Origin: Stentor coeruleus
Lineage: Eukaryota > Ciliophora > Heterotrichea > Heterotrichida > Stentoridae
Direction of reading: 5' to 3'
NCBI GenBank assembly: GCA_001970955.1
Contig: MPUH01000878.1
Location: 1 to 30,843 of the forward strand
DNA length: 30,843 nt
Shown piece by piece: positions 17,635 to 26,917 of this stretch. Position numbers and translations under genes: made by a program. The stretch's first letter is position 1. Each line of letters opens with the position of its first letter. Under the pieces are notes generated by a model, which did no database searches, was not told where the DNA came from, and saw nothing but the letters and a program-made list of their open reading frames with translations.

Positions 17635-18393
17635 GGCTTTCTTATTACCATATCTTTTAAATGCTGTCCTGATTGTGGAGTGTAGATTCTTTTTTGCTTG
17701 TTTCGAATCAANAGGCTTTCTTATTACCATATCTTTTAAATGCTGTCCTGATTGTGGAGTGTAGATTCTTTTTTGCTTGTTTCGAATCAAGTCTCTACGA
17801 TTTGACCTTTCTGAACACCATAGGTACATGTCTTCTCTGTTGTTTTCTAAGGAATCTTTAAGGCTTTTTAATTCGTTTTCTAAAGCTTTTATTTGCCCTT
17901 TGCACTTTTTTATCTCTTCTTCGTAGATAAGTTTTTCTGAAAGGACTTCTTCTTTTTCATGCCGCACTTGGCCTAGTTCTTCAAGGATTTTTTCTATTTG
18001 TTCTTTCGCTGATTCTTGTTCGAGTTTATGGTCTTCACCTACTCTTTCAAGATCGTATTTTAATTCGACGACTACGCATTCGTTATGATTACATCTTTCT
18101 GCAACTTTTTTCAATTTGTTATGTTCTGCTTCTAAGATTTTTTTTTCAGAATCAAGGTCGTTGATGATTTTTTTCAAGTGATTTGTTGTGGATTCCCAAC
18201 GATCAAGTTCTTTTTGGTACTCGATTTCTAATAGAAGTTTTTCTTTTTGAACTTTTGTGTAGCAGTCAGTTATTTTATCAAGTTCTTCTTTGAGTTTAAC
18301 AGTTTTTTTTGAAAGTTCGAAGTTTTCGTGCATGACTTGGGTGTTTTTTTCTTTGATTAGTGAGGTCATAAAAGCTATCTTGTCATTATCCAT
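17611..18393 (-). CDS. Coiled-coil protein, unknown function
   Basis: From ATG 18393 the frame encodes about 200 residues of almost unbroken coiled coil (heptads of Leu/Ile with Glu/Lys, e.g. EEVLSEKLIYEEEIKKCKGQ), then a short basic tail. A possible metal or redox cluster, CNHNEC, sits mid-coil. As assembled the frame runs to 17611 through an N, but the last part is distorted by a 79-nt duplication; the true stop is probably 17622-17624. No family is recognised. The start is only 41 nt from the start of the SMARCD gene on the other strand, so the two probably share a promoter. A filament, centrosomal or tethering role is possible from shape alone. Confidence 0.65.
   Translation of the reverse strand: MDNDKIAFMTSLIKEKNTQVMHENFELSKKTVKLKEELDKITDCYTKVQKEKLLLEIEYQKELDRWESTTNHLKKIINDLDSEKKILEAEHNKLKKVAERCNHNECVVVELKYDLERVGEDHKLEQESAKEQIEKILEELGQVRHEKEEVLSEKLIYEEEIKKCKGQIKALENELKSLKDSLENNREDMYLWCSERSNRRDLIRNKQKRIYTPQSGQHLKDMVIRKPXDSKQAKKNLHSTIRTAFKRYGNKKALPYLNSL
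17634..17790. repeat. 78-nt direct repeat around N at 17712
   Basis: 17634-17711 and 17713-17790 are identical. The 79-nt period breaks the frame of the minus-strand coiled-coil gene. Collapsing it gives that protein an end at MVIRKPCHT with a stop at 17622-17624, about 25 nt from the stop of the convergent gene. Confidence 0.85.
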
Positions 18394-18434
18394 TTTTTAT
18401 TCAAGGATAGTTTTTCTATATGTATTAGATAAAA
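18394..18434. promoter_or_regulatory. 41-nt bidirectional promoter region
   Basis: Only 41 nt separate the start codons of the coiled-coil gene (-) and SMARCD (+). It is AT-rich with TTTTTCTATA and a TTAGATAAAA just before the + ATG. Both leaders and any promoter must fit here or within the coding regions. Confidence 0.5.
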
Positions 18435-19784
18435 ATGTCTTTAGCTCCATCTGGACCTCCCAAAAAGCGAGGAAGTGCCGGTACAGTTTATGGCCGCGGG
18501 AGGAAAAGTACAGCTTTTGTGTTTAACTCCAGGAAGACTAAAACTCCAAAAATGATTCAGTCTGAAGATATAACATACAAACACCGGAAAATTTCTAATT
18601 GTCCTTTAACAATCCATCCTTTTAATGAAAAAGCAGAAGTTTACTGTCGGCTTATCGAACTAGAAAACACAATTGATATTCATATACGCGATGAAAGAAA
18701 GCGTATTCAGCAACTTTTCAATTGTACCCCAAGGGTTCTTAAAGGGGTTTTACGTATACACATATATAACACTAGTACCAGACCCCAAAGTGAAGACCAG
18801 CCACCAGTATGGAGTTTACGTATTCAAGGTCGTTTAATTTGGCCAGATCTTTCTGATTTGTATGCAAAAAAAACTCTTCCTATAGGCCATGTGCCTAAAT
18901 TCTCATCATTTTTCCGTCTGGTCCAAGTTTTCCTCCCGAACAATGAAAAAGTTGAATGGATGAAACAACAACTACCAAGAGAAACTGATGGAATTGAAAT
19001 AAAAAGAACAGGTTTCAGCGACTCAGAAATAAAAATTGTCTTACATATTGACTACAAACCCCCACGTTATAAACTTTCCCCTGATCTTTCTAAATTTCTT
19101 GGGGCAACTGAAGAAACTAAAGAAAATATTCTTCAAGCTTTATGGGAATATATAAGCAAATATCGGCTTCAAGACCCTGAAGAAAAGAAATTCATTAATA
19201 ACGACCCTGAACTTTTTAAGATTTTCAATGAAGAAAGGACTGAAATTTCTTTTATCATGAGCAAAATCAATAGACATTTAGCAGATTGTGACCCTGTTGT
19301 TATATATCACAAAGTTAAAATTGGTGATTGGAGTGAAACTGAACATTTATATGATATTATGGTGGATTTTGAAGACACTTTACAGTTAGAAGTGACGAAT
19401 TATTTTATGGAAAATAGCTCAATTGTCTTTTCTGAAAAATCATTTACTAATTATATACCCCTACTTAGAGCTAGCCCTATGATGGAAATACCAAGGAATC
19501 CAGCTGAAGATGAAATAGAAGGACTGAATAAAAAACTAGGTGAATTGAAAAAAAGGCTTAGTATAAGCATAAAAAGAAAAAATTTTATTAGTGAATATTT
19601 AGCACATCCTAAAGAAAAAGTTGAAAGTTTGGTTAAGGAGCAGGACTCTTGTATACAAGTATTGCAGAATTTAGATAAGTATGATGAAATCAATAAGGAT
19701 ATTACTAGAGAAGAATTAAATGCTGAGTTCTTTAGACAACCTTTTGTCAAAGATGTTATTGATCGATATTTAGATTTAAAGTAA
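18435..19784 (+). CDS. SMARCD: BAF60/SMARCD (Snf12/Rsc6-like) SWI/SNF subunit
   Basis: A 449-residue protein collinear with animal SMARCD1-3. After a basic N-terminus (PPKKRGSAGTVYGRGRK) comes the conserved block with RVLKGVLRIHIYNT, WSLRIQGRLIWPD and KFSSFFRLVQVFLP, then ETDGIEIKRTG. The SWIB/MDM2-type domain spans about 210-270 (DYKPPRYKLSPDLSKFLG, ENILQALWEYISKYRLQDP). A C-terminal helical region (ISEYLAHPKEKVESLV, FFRQPFVKDVIDRYL) matches the family end. BAF60 links transcription factors to the SWI/SNF ATP-dependent nucleosome remodeller in the nucleus. Length is slightly under the animal form, mostly at the N-terminus. Single exon. Confidence 0.92.
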   Translation: MSLAPSGPPKKRGSAGTVYGRGRKSTAFVFNSRKTKTPKMIQSEDITYKHRKISNCPLTIHPFNEKAEVYCRLIELENTIDIHIRDERKRIQQLFNCTPRVLKGVLRIHIYNTSTRPQSEDQPPVWSLRIQGRLIWPDLSDLYAKKTLPIGHVPKFSSFFRLVQVFLPNNEKVEWMKQQLPRETDGIEIKRTGFSDSEIKIVLHIDYKPPRYKLSPDLSKFLGATEETKENILQALWEYISKYRLQDPEEKKFINNDPELFKIFNEERTEISFIMSKINRHLADCDPVVIYHKVKIGDWSETEHLYDIMVDFEDTLQLEVTNYFMENSSIVFSEKSFTNYIPLLRASPMMEIPRNPAEDEIEGLNKKLGELKKRLSISIKRKNFISEYLAHPKEKVESLVKEQDSCIQVLQNLDKYDEINKDITREELNAEFFRQPFVKDVIDRYLDLK

Positions 19785-20972
19785 GTAGGTTTGGTTTTTT
19801 ATTAGAATGTTTGAAGGATTAGAGTATTAGAAAGCTGGCTTTTTTGTAATGGATTTTTATGGGTTTGAGAATTTTATGCTGTTGAAAATCATGGGAAAAA
19901 AAGTTTTGGTATTAATATTTTGTGGAAATAAAATAGTGTTTTTTTTTGGATTTGAGATAGGATTATGAGGTGTTAGGTGATGATTTTGTGATTTAGATAA
20001 ATAACTTTAAAATATCCTCAAATCCTGATAAAAATAACTAGGTAGTTAACTTTTTCTATTTAAACGACTAATTTTGCTTATAATTCAGTTTATAATTCGG
20101 TTTATAATCATTTAAATTTAATTAGAATTTTTCCATCAACTTTCTTAGATCATATTTTCCCATTATAATTTCAAATAAAACCACAATACTATCATCAACC
20201 AAATACAAAAAACAATTTTTTACGACTTTACCTATAAATTTTTTAATAAAACTTCCTTATCTTGAATAGTAGGTTTAATCAGTATACAGCTTTTATTTCG
20301 AAATTTTAAATTTATATGATTTATATTTTCCAACATTTTATTTTCCAACAATTATCGATACTGCTAAGAAAGCACTTTTCTATCTTAAGAAAAACTCTAT
20401 ACCTTAGTTTATAACTTAACACAAAAGCTCAAAATGTAATAATTATAATCCTAGAATCTAATCTGATTTAAATTATGAAAACTAGATAAAAATAAACTTT
20501 TTATAAACAGATTCTAGTTTGAATTTTTTAAAAATATCAAAGGAAATATGATATTATAATTATGCTAAAAGTTATTATCAAAATGCATATCAAGAAAATT
20601 TTATTACAAAGATTACTATTAATATATAAATGGTAGGATTAAATATGCTGTGTTTAGAATAGCAAATAGTATGTTGTTTCAAAAGACTGTGTATTAAAAC
20701 TTAAACCAAAAAACTCAAATTTGTTTAATCATGATAAAATTAAATTATAAGTATTTTCATGTTAAATCCTCAGTTTATCTCACATCCTTAGAATTAGGAT
20801 AAAATCATTTAAAAGCAAAGCCAAAAACAAAAAAAGTCGATGTTTTATATAGAAAAACGATTTCATTACAAAAATTAAACTAAATCTACTTCATAAGTAA
20901 ACTATACATCCAAAAGTAATACTAAAAGAATCCTAATTTTAAAGTTTAATCTGCATCAATCGTAAACTTAAA
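19785..20972. other. Convergent intergenic region with a skew switch and short tandem repeat
   Basis: No intact gene. 19785-19990 is G-rich and C-poor on the + strand; about 20120-20280 is the reverse. A 12-nt motif (TTTATAATTCRG type) occurs three times at 20077-20112 near the switch. The remainder is AT-rich; short open bits carry many stops. Confidence 0.45.
20077..20112 (+). repeat. 12-nt tandem repeat, three units
   Basis: Units TTATAATTCAG, TTTATAATTCGG and TTTATAATCAT follow each other with a 12-nt period. It is short and imperfect. Confidence 0.55.
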
Positions 20973-21818
20973 TTAAAAAGATACTGCTTTGGTTTCTGAT
21001 ACTTTTTCTTTACAAAGCTGGCAATACAGGAACTTGCGTTTTCTTTTGATCGGTATATTGATATCGATCTTAAGATTTTGCTTAAGGCATTCCTCGCAAA
21101 GTGTAAGGTGTCCACAGGGTTTATACATTACAGATCGCAAATTATTCCTGCAGACAATACACCTTAAATGAATTCCACATTCACTTTCCTCATCTTCAAG
21201 TTCTTGAAAACCCTCATACAATTCTAATATTCTGTCTTTCTGGATCTTTAAATCATTCGCATATTGCTTATTTAAATCATTTATCATATTCGCTGCTACA
21301 AATTTTTCTTTAGTCATCTGTGTAGCTTTTTCAATATTCTCTTGCACATCATTGTTTTTTTTCTGTATTTGGGCTATAGAAAATTTTATATTCTCAATAT
21401 GTGCTATGCAGGCTTCTATTGAGTTTCCTATTAGATCTTTAATATCAAATCTTAGAAGCACATAAGTAAAGTCTTCAAATGTTATTGAAAAGTAATTGTT
21501 ATGAGTAGGAAGAAGAACTAAGATTGATGAAAAATTATCTTCTTTTGATGAGCACATCATCTGTGAAGTTTTACCTAGACCTAGTTGGTCAAGTTTACTA
21601 TTATCGTTTAGGTTTTGTTGATTTTCCTTTATTAAAGCCACAACATGTTTCTTAGCTTGAATGTATTTAAATGATGGAAAGTTTGTAAGGGACCCAAGAT
21701 AGTCTATGTCTAGTGAAGAGATAAAAAAGCTTAAGTCTATGAATAAGGCACATAAGCTTATTTGTCCTTCTGGAATGTTTAAAGCTAGTTTAGATAACGC
21801 TTTGAGGCACGATGACAT
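20973..21818 (-). CDS. C-terminal RING-finger protein, probable E3 ubiquitin ligase
   Basis: From ATG 21818 the frame gives 281 residues. The frame stays open further up to about 21950 but has no ATG there. The end carries a C3HC4 RING: CIVC, then CGH, LCEEC and CQLC, with a long basic loop (PIKRKRKF) between the second and last Cys pairs, as in RINGs at the extreme C-terminus of IAP and MULAN type ligases. Before it lies a helical, partly coiled-coil segment (about 140-210), and an N-terminal region with FPSFKYIQAKKHVV and YFSITFEDFTYVLLRF that I do not recognise. It probably recruits a ubiquitin E2. An overlapping antisense ORF covers the N-terminal part, so the exact start is uncertain. 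Confidence 0.7.
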   Translation of the reverse strand: MSSCLKALSKLALNIPEGQISLCALFIDLSFFISSLDIDYLGSLTNFPSFKYIQAKKHVVALIKENQQNLNDNSKLDQLGLGKTSQMMCSSKEDNFSSILVLLPTHNNYFSITFEDFTYVLLRFDIKDLIGNSIEACIAHIENIKFSIAQIQKKNNDVQENIEKATQMTKEKFVAANMINDLNKQYANDLKIQKDRILELYEGFQELEDEESECGIHLRCIVCRNNLRSVMYKPCGHLTLCEECLKQNLKIDINIPIKRKRKFLYCQLCKEKVSETKAVSF

Positions 21819-22899
21819 TTTTATTATTATTGGCGTTTCAAATATCTGTCCAATAAACAATTTTCTTGAATACTTAGATTCAAAAAAACAACAACTTATC
21901 AAAATGCCTTCACTTAAATGCAAATTAAAATTACATACCTTATCCTTACATCATTCCAACTCTTTAACATAAATAAGTTCTATACCTTTTTATAAAAACC
22001 AAAAAATGCCATTCAATAGCATGTTGTATAAATATAAAACCCGTTACATATAATCCTTTTCATTATATATTTCTATATCAATTTACTTATAAAAATCTTT
22101 GATATCTAAAAACTTAAGTTCAAAAGGTTCATATAAACAAAAAACTTGAAATTATATTTTATTAAACATAAATTTTATTATCTTAGTGATCTTAATAAGC
22201 ATAAAAGCAAAACCGATATACAAAGAAATCTAATAATATTTACAAAACTATGATTTACTTTGTTTAATCAAATTAAAAGCTATAGAAACTCTTAAAAAAA
22301 TGTAAGGGTTTAAAAAAAGGTGGAATAAAATTTTGTCATGTCGGACTTAGTTGATATTTTTTGAAGCCTTTGTTGTATAAAAATTATTAAATTAAAACAT
22401 ATCTTCAGATTTTCTAGCTTTTGTATATATTAAATACTTGAATTGAGATGATAATAAGAGAAATGTAAAATCAGCCTAATAAAAAGTGTCAGTGCCTATC
22501 TTTTAAAGAATTATAGTACATTTGATGACTTTGTAAGATTTTCTATGGCCTTGAAAGTCTATATTTAACAGAAATCTAAAACCTTTTGACTAATTTCATT
22601 GTTTAGGGTGCGAATTTTATAAGAATTATATTCCATTTTCCTGTAGATTTTGGAGGACCCTTAATAAAGGGTAATTTCACGATAATACGTAGTATCAATA
22701 AAATACATAACCCTTTTAGTTTTCTTCTCAAAAAACCCCAACACTCTTAAACCTGTTAACAAGATAATCAAAATTTCACCTATGACAACAATCCTTTATC
22801 AGGTTTAAAATTTTGAATTTGTTGCTTATCTAAAAAGATCATCAGTCTATTGCAAAACCCTCCCAACATCTATAGCAAAAGTTTATATATCCATTTATA
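21819..22899. other. Intergenic region upstream of the RING gene and downstream of RecQ
   Basis: AT-rich with no supported gene. A small perfect hairpin, ACCCTT-AATA-AAGGGT, lies near 22658-22673. The last 200 nt before the RecQ stop are C-rich on the + strand, fitting the 3'-flank skew seen elsewhere. No tRNA features were found. Confidence 0.45.
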
Positions 22900-25272
22900 T
22901 TAATTAAATTTTAACCTTTTATAGCTATCTTCATTAAATCTTCTCATTGTGTGGAATTCAAACCTCTCAGCACTAGAGTTTTCAATACTAATCTGGTTAA
23001 CTTTTTGAAAATACAATATTTCGCTTGTGAACTCTTTTTGTATATCCTCACTTTGCATTGTCCTACTAAGTTTATCAAGTTTATCATTTGAAAGGATTTC
23101 TTCAATACTTTTCCCACTAATCCTACTAAGTTTTTTTCTAACAATTTCCAATCTTTCTTTAAGTTCCTCATATTGTTCATCATTTAATTCATAATCATTA
23201 GATTTTTGATTTACAGTAACAGGTGTATCAAGTATAAGTTCAACATCTTTAGTAACAGGGATTCTTGGGATATAATCATCAGAGAGAAATGGAGCTTTTT
23301 CTAATGAAGGTCTTTGTTTAGGAAAAAAACTTGATGGGACAAAAGGTTTATTTTTAAATGAACTCCAACTATCAATGCTTAAACGAGGTTTTTCTATATA
23401 AGTAATGCTTTGAAAATTATTTGTAGATTGCATTGGAGGATTGTATCTAAGTTTTCCTATTTGCATTATAATATTATTTCCATTATTTTGCATATAAATA
23501 GAATTATTGCTTATTTGTTGATTTCCTTGTGTTTTTTCTACATGAGTATTTTGTTCATTTTGTTTATATACCTGATCATTAGTATTTAATTTGTTTTTAA
23601 GTATAACAGGAAGGTATATTTTCATAGTCCCTAACAACACTTCAGTACTTTTTGAACCCAGTTCTAATTTCGTCATTTTAAACTTTTTCGAACATTTTAC
23701 TGTTTTTTCGTTTATCGCATCATCATAAATAAGTTTTCTTATAACTTTGCCTATATCCTCAGTCTTCATATCAATCATACTACCAAATCCAGGAAAATCA
23801 GTCAGGTCTTCATTTTTTTTACATTTGATTCCTTTTAAAAAACCTGTCAATTGAGCTAAAGTGTTTATCCCATCAGGCTGATTTGCCAAGACTTGGAGGA
23901 TTTTTTTAGCAGTTTCTGAACAGTCTTCTTGGGTTTCATTGTTTTTATTTCGGCAATTATCACACATTTTATTACATTTTATAGGATCGAAATACTCTCC
24001 AAAGTATTCAAGTTGGATTTTCCGTCGACATGTTGTGAAGTTTTCACAGTATTTCATTATTGTATATAATTCTTGGAAATTACGATCTGTTTGTTTGTTT
24101 TTTTGAATAAGCCGATCATGTTTGTATTTGTCTGAATAACTGAAGAAAATAAGACAATCGGATATATGCCCATCACGACCTGCTCGACCTGATTCTTGAT
24201 AATAATTTTCTATGGATTTTGGGAAAGCGTAGTGGATGACAAATCTTACGTTTTTTTTGTCGATTCCCATACCAAAAGCTATTGTGGCGACCAAGACTAA
24301 AATTTTCCCTTCCATCCATTTGACTTGATTTGATGACCTTTTTTTATCTGTCATCGAAGCGTGATAATATGAACTTTTGATACCTTCTTTCTTCAAATCC
24401 TTTGCTAGTTTTTCACAGTCTTTTTTCGATATACAATAAATAATCCCACTGTTTTTCAAATGGTTTGTTTTGATAAACTCAGTTATTTCCCCAACAATTT
24501 TACTTGTGTTTTTCTCCCTGACTTCATAATAAAGATTTTCTCTATTAAAAGATGCTAAAAAAACCTGAGGATTTTTTAGTTTTAATACATTTATCACATC
24601 TTTTCTAACTTTTTCTGTTGCTGTTCCTGTTAATGTTATAATCGGCACATTTGGGAATTTTTTTCTAAGCATTGATAATTTCAAATAATCACTACGAAAT
24701 TCTCTTCCCCATTGACTAACACAATGAGCTTCATCAATAGCAAACCTATTAAGCTTACCTTGTTTGTATATTTTATTAAGGAAATCACATGTTTTTTGGC
24801 TTTTTGAGATTTTTTCTGGGGTTAGGAAAATTATTTTGACTGATGAGTCTGCAAGAATTTCTGAGAAAATGTTTGAGGAATTTTTTGATTTGAATGCCCC
24901 TATGACTCGATTTGAGATGTTGAGATCATTAAGATGAGCAACTTGGTCTTGGATTAAAGATACTAATGGCATGATGACTACTGTTAGACCATTGTTTATA
25001 ACAGCTGGTAATTGAAAGGTTAAGCTTTTACCTCCACCTGTAGGCATACAGACAAAGATATCTTTGTCAGAAAGAGAAGCTAAGATGATTTCTTGTTGGT
25101 TTGGCCTGAAAATATTGTTTTTGAAAACTGTCCTGTTGATTTCAATAACTTTTTGAAGAATTGTGTTTTGCTTACCGGCTTCGGGCTCTAGCTTTTGCAT
25201 TATTAAACTTGGTTTTAAAGTTTCAGGCTTTTTATAAGAATTCTCTTTCCCGCTATAATTATGATAATTCAT
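22900..25272 (-). CDS. RecQ-family DNA helicase with RQC and possible HRDC region
   Basis: A 790-residue 3'-5' DNA helicase. Motif 0 is FRPNQQEII. Walker A is MPTGGGKS at 76-83. The DEAH box is at 180-183, followed by the RecQ aromatic-rich loop CVSQWGREFRSDY. Motif VI is YYQESGRAGRDGH around 357-369. The zinc site uses Cys415, 433, 437 and 440. A winged-helix (RQC) follows at about 455-540. After a 150-residue Asn/Gln-rich linker, residues near 695-745 (EELKERLEIVRKKL, IEEILSNDKLDKLSRTM) look like a divergent HRDC domain. The order suggests a BLM/Sgs1-class enzyme without the long N-terminus. It would unwind recombination intermediates and stalled forks in the nucleus. The very short region before the helicase core argues against a full BLM. 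Single exon. Confidence 0.93.
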   Translation of the reverse strand: MNYHNYSGKENSYKKPETLKPSLIMQKLEPEAGKQNTILQKVIEINRTVFKNNIFRPNQQEIILASLSDKDIFVCMPTGGGKSLTFQLPAVINNGLTVVIMPLVSLIQDQVAHLNDLNISNRVIGAFKSKNSSNIFSEILADSSVKIIFLTPEKISKSQKTCDFLNKIYKQGKLNRFAIDEAHCVSQWGREFRSDYLKLSMLRKKFPNVPIITLTGTATEKVRKDVINVLKLKNPQVFLASFNRENLYYEVREKNTSKIVGEITEFIKTNHLKNSGIIYCISKKDCEKLAKDLKKEGIKSSYYHASMTDKKRSSNQVKWMEGKILVLVATIAFGMGIDKKNVRFVIHYAFPKSIENYYQESGRAGRDGHISDCLIFFSYSDKYKHDRLIQKNKQTDRNFQELYTIMKYCENFTTCRRKIQLEYFGEYFDPIKCNKMCDNCRNKNNETQEDCSETAKKILQVLANQPDGINTLAQLTGFLKGIKCKKNEDLTDFPGFGSMIDMKTEDIGKVIRKLIYDDAINEKTVKCSKKFKMTKLELGSKSTEVLLGTMKIYLPVILKNKLNTNDQVYKQNEQNTHVEKTQGNQQISNNSIYMQNNGNNIIMQIGKLRYNPPMQSTNNFQSITYIEKPRLSIDSWSSFKNKPFVPSSFFPKQRPSLEKAPFLSDDYIPRIPVTKDVELILDTPVTVNQKSNDYELNDEQYEELKERLEIVRKKLSRISGKSIEEILSNDKLDKLSRTMQSEDIQKEFTSEILYFQKVNQISIENSSAERFEFHTMRRFNEDSYKRLKFN

Positions 25273-25641
25273 TATACTTTAAGTATTTTATCTTGTAAGT
25301 TGGGGTTGTTTAGTAATTTAGAATTCATATATTTTGTGTTTGAGTGATGATATTGATATAATAAGTTTTTATGGGAGATTTTAGGATTTATAATATATTA
25401 TTTGGATTTAAGGATATGCAATTTGTTATATAATTATAGGTTGAGGTATTATTTTTGTAAAGCGATTATGTTTGGAAGAAATTTTATAATGATTTTTTTT
25501 CTTCCATTTAGTAAGAATAAGGTATGCTTGCGATTTGATTGGGTTTTGCTTTTGAATAAAGATTTTTTAGGTGATTGTGGTGGTTGTGAGTGGAAAGGAA
25601 TGCTGAAGGTTTATGTATTTTTGTGAAGAAGATGATTTTTT

Positions 25642-25729
25642 TTAGATTTTATGTCCTGGAGTGATTTTAAGTTTTTCACTATGATTAGATTTTATGTCCT
25701 GGAGTGATTTTAAGTTTTTCACTATGATT
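25642..25729. repeat. 43-nt perfect tandem duplication
   Basis: 25642-25684 is followed directly by an identical 25685-25727, without an N. Unlike the four N-joined repeats it could be a genuine duplication, though a silently merged contig overlap is also possible. Confidence 0.85.
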
Positions 25730-26439
25730 TTTCAAGTTTATAATAAATTATTAGTTTAAAATTTATTGAAATTTTTTCCTGATTAGAATTCGCTATTTCT
25801 TTATCACCTTCAAACTTCTCTGATTTTACCCATATTTTATTTTCTGTTCATATAAAAATTATCACCAAAAGATGTTTATTCCCTTTAATGCAACACCCTA
25901 ACACCCACACCCAAGCTAAAATCTCTATATTCTAAACTAAGCCGAAATCTTCACCTTTATCCCCTTTGCTTATTTTTGCATTTTCACATCAAATTTGTTA
26001 TTCATAATAATCTTACCTTTAATACAAACTTTCTCTTTCATCATCATATCTCATCTTCAAAAAATACCAAAATGATATCAAAAATATTACATTAAATATC
26101 ATATATTTAAAAAACCCATACTATTCTCTAACACAACTTATAATCCCAATAAATATAATTGTAAAACACAGAAATTACTAAATACAATAAAGCATATCAT
26201 ATAAAAAAAGGTGAATTTAATAACAAAACATAAATTTTAACCTTATTCAATATTTTGCCATACTAAACTCTAACAATTCTTTTAATTATATAATTTTTTA
26301 ATTAAAAGACTACCATTAAAATCAATATCTCCAAAGGACTAACAAATTTACCTTAATTACTTTTGTCTTATGAATAGAATCCAAAACACTAAAAAAAATA
26401 CATTATTTCCTTTACTAAAACTACAATCAAAAAATATTT

Positions 26440-26815
26440 GAAAATTTAGAAACTTCATGTAAAGGTAAACTAAGATAGGATTATACAAAAAAATATTTCA
26501 TCAAAACTTATCCCAATACACTAGTCAATCAAACTTTTTAACAAAATTTCCCTCTTCTTCATCATAATTTTTATTAGAAGCTTATAATCCTTGTAATAAA
26601 CTACAATATAAGTTTCATGCTTTTGAATGTTTCTCAGCTTATTTTAGTAATAAAAACATGCAAAATACTTGGAAAAAGCATTTTTGTCTAAGCCTTGCTT
26701 GGTTTACCCTTAAATAACATGATTTCACGATTGCTTTAGTGAAAATTTTCTTAGGGAAATGTAACAAAAGTGAAAAAATGTGGAAATTTTTGGAAACCTC
26801 ATGCAAAGGTAAACT
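26440..26815 (+). repeat. Pair of imperfect 32-nt direct repeats
   Basis: 26440-26471 and 26783-26815 share the core TCATGYAAAGGTAAACT with a similar AT-rich left part. On the minus strand both read SLPLHEVSK before stops. They may be copies of a dispersed element or relic coding. Confidence 0.5.
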
Positions 26816-26917
26816 TGACCAATGACTTTTAATAAATATTTTCTTAACTTTCATTAAAAAATTGAGTCTTATATCGCGAATTGTTAAGTAGGAGACCATT
26901 TATTAGTTATATTTATT

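Larger units (their letters stand above)
25273..26917. other. Divergent intergenic region with opposite skews meeting at a tandem repeat
   Basis: No gene is supported in 1.6 kb. From 25321 to 25620 the + strand is G-rich and C-poor (roughly 70 G to 10 C), i.e. C-rich on the RecQ sense strand. From about 25790 to 26100 it is the reverse (25861-26100 about 59 C, 9 G). The switch coincides with a 43-nt tandem repeat at 25642-25729. Two imperfect 32-nt copies occur at 26440 and 26783. Confidence 0.5.

Noticed and set aside
21706-21972. 88-residue + strand ORF antisense to the N-terminus of the RING gene
   Set aside because: It overlaps a frame that continues directly into the RING domain; no motif is seen. 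It remains the reason the RING start is uncertain.
25402-25626. 74-residue + ORF upstream of RecQ
   Set aside because: It begins at a TTG, and lies in C-depleted flank DNA where stops on this strand are fewer by composition.
26639-26899. 86-residue minus ORF before the dioxygenase gene
   Set aside because: Low-complexity hydrophobic text covering one of the imperfect repeats; no support as a gene.
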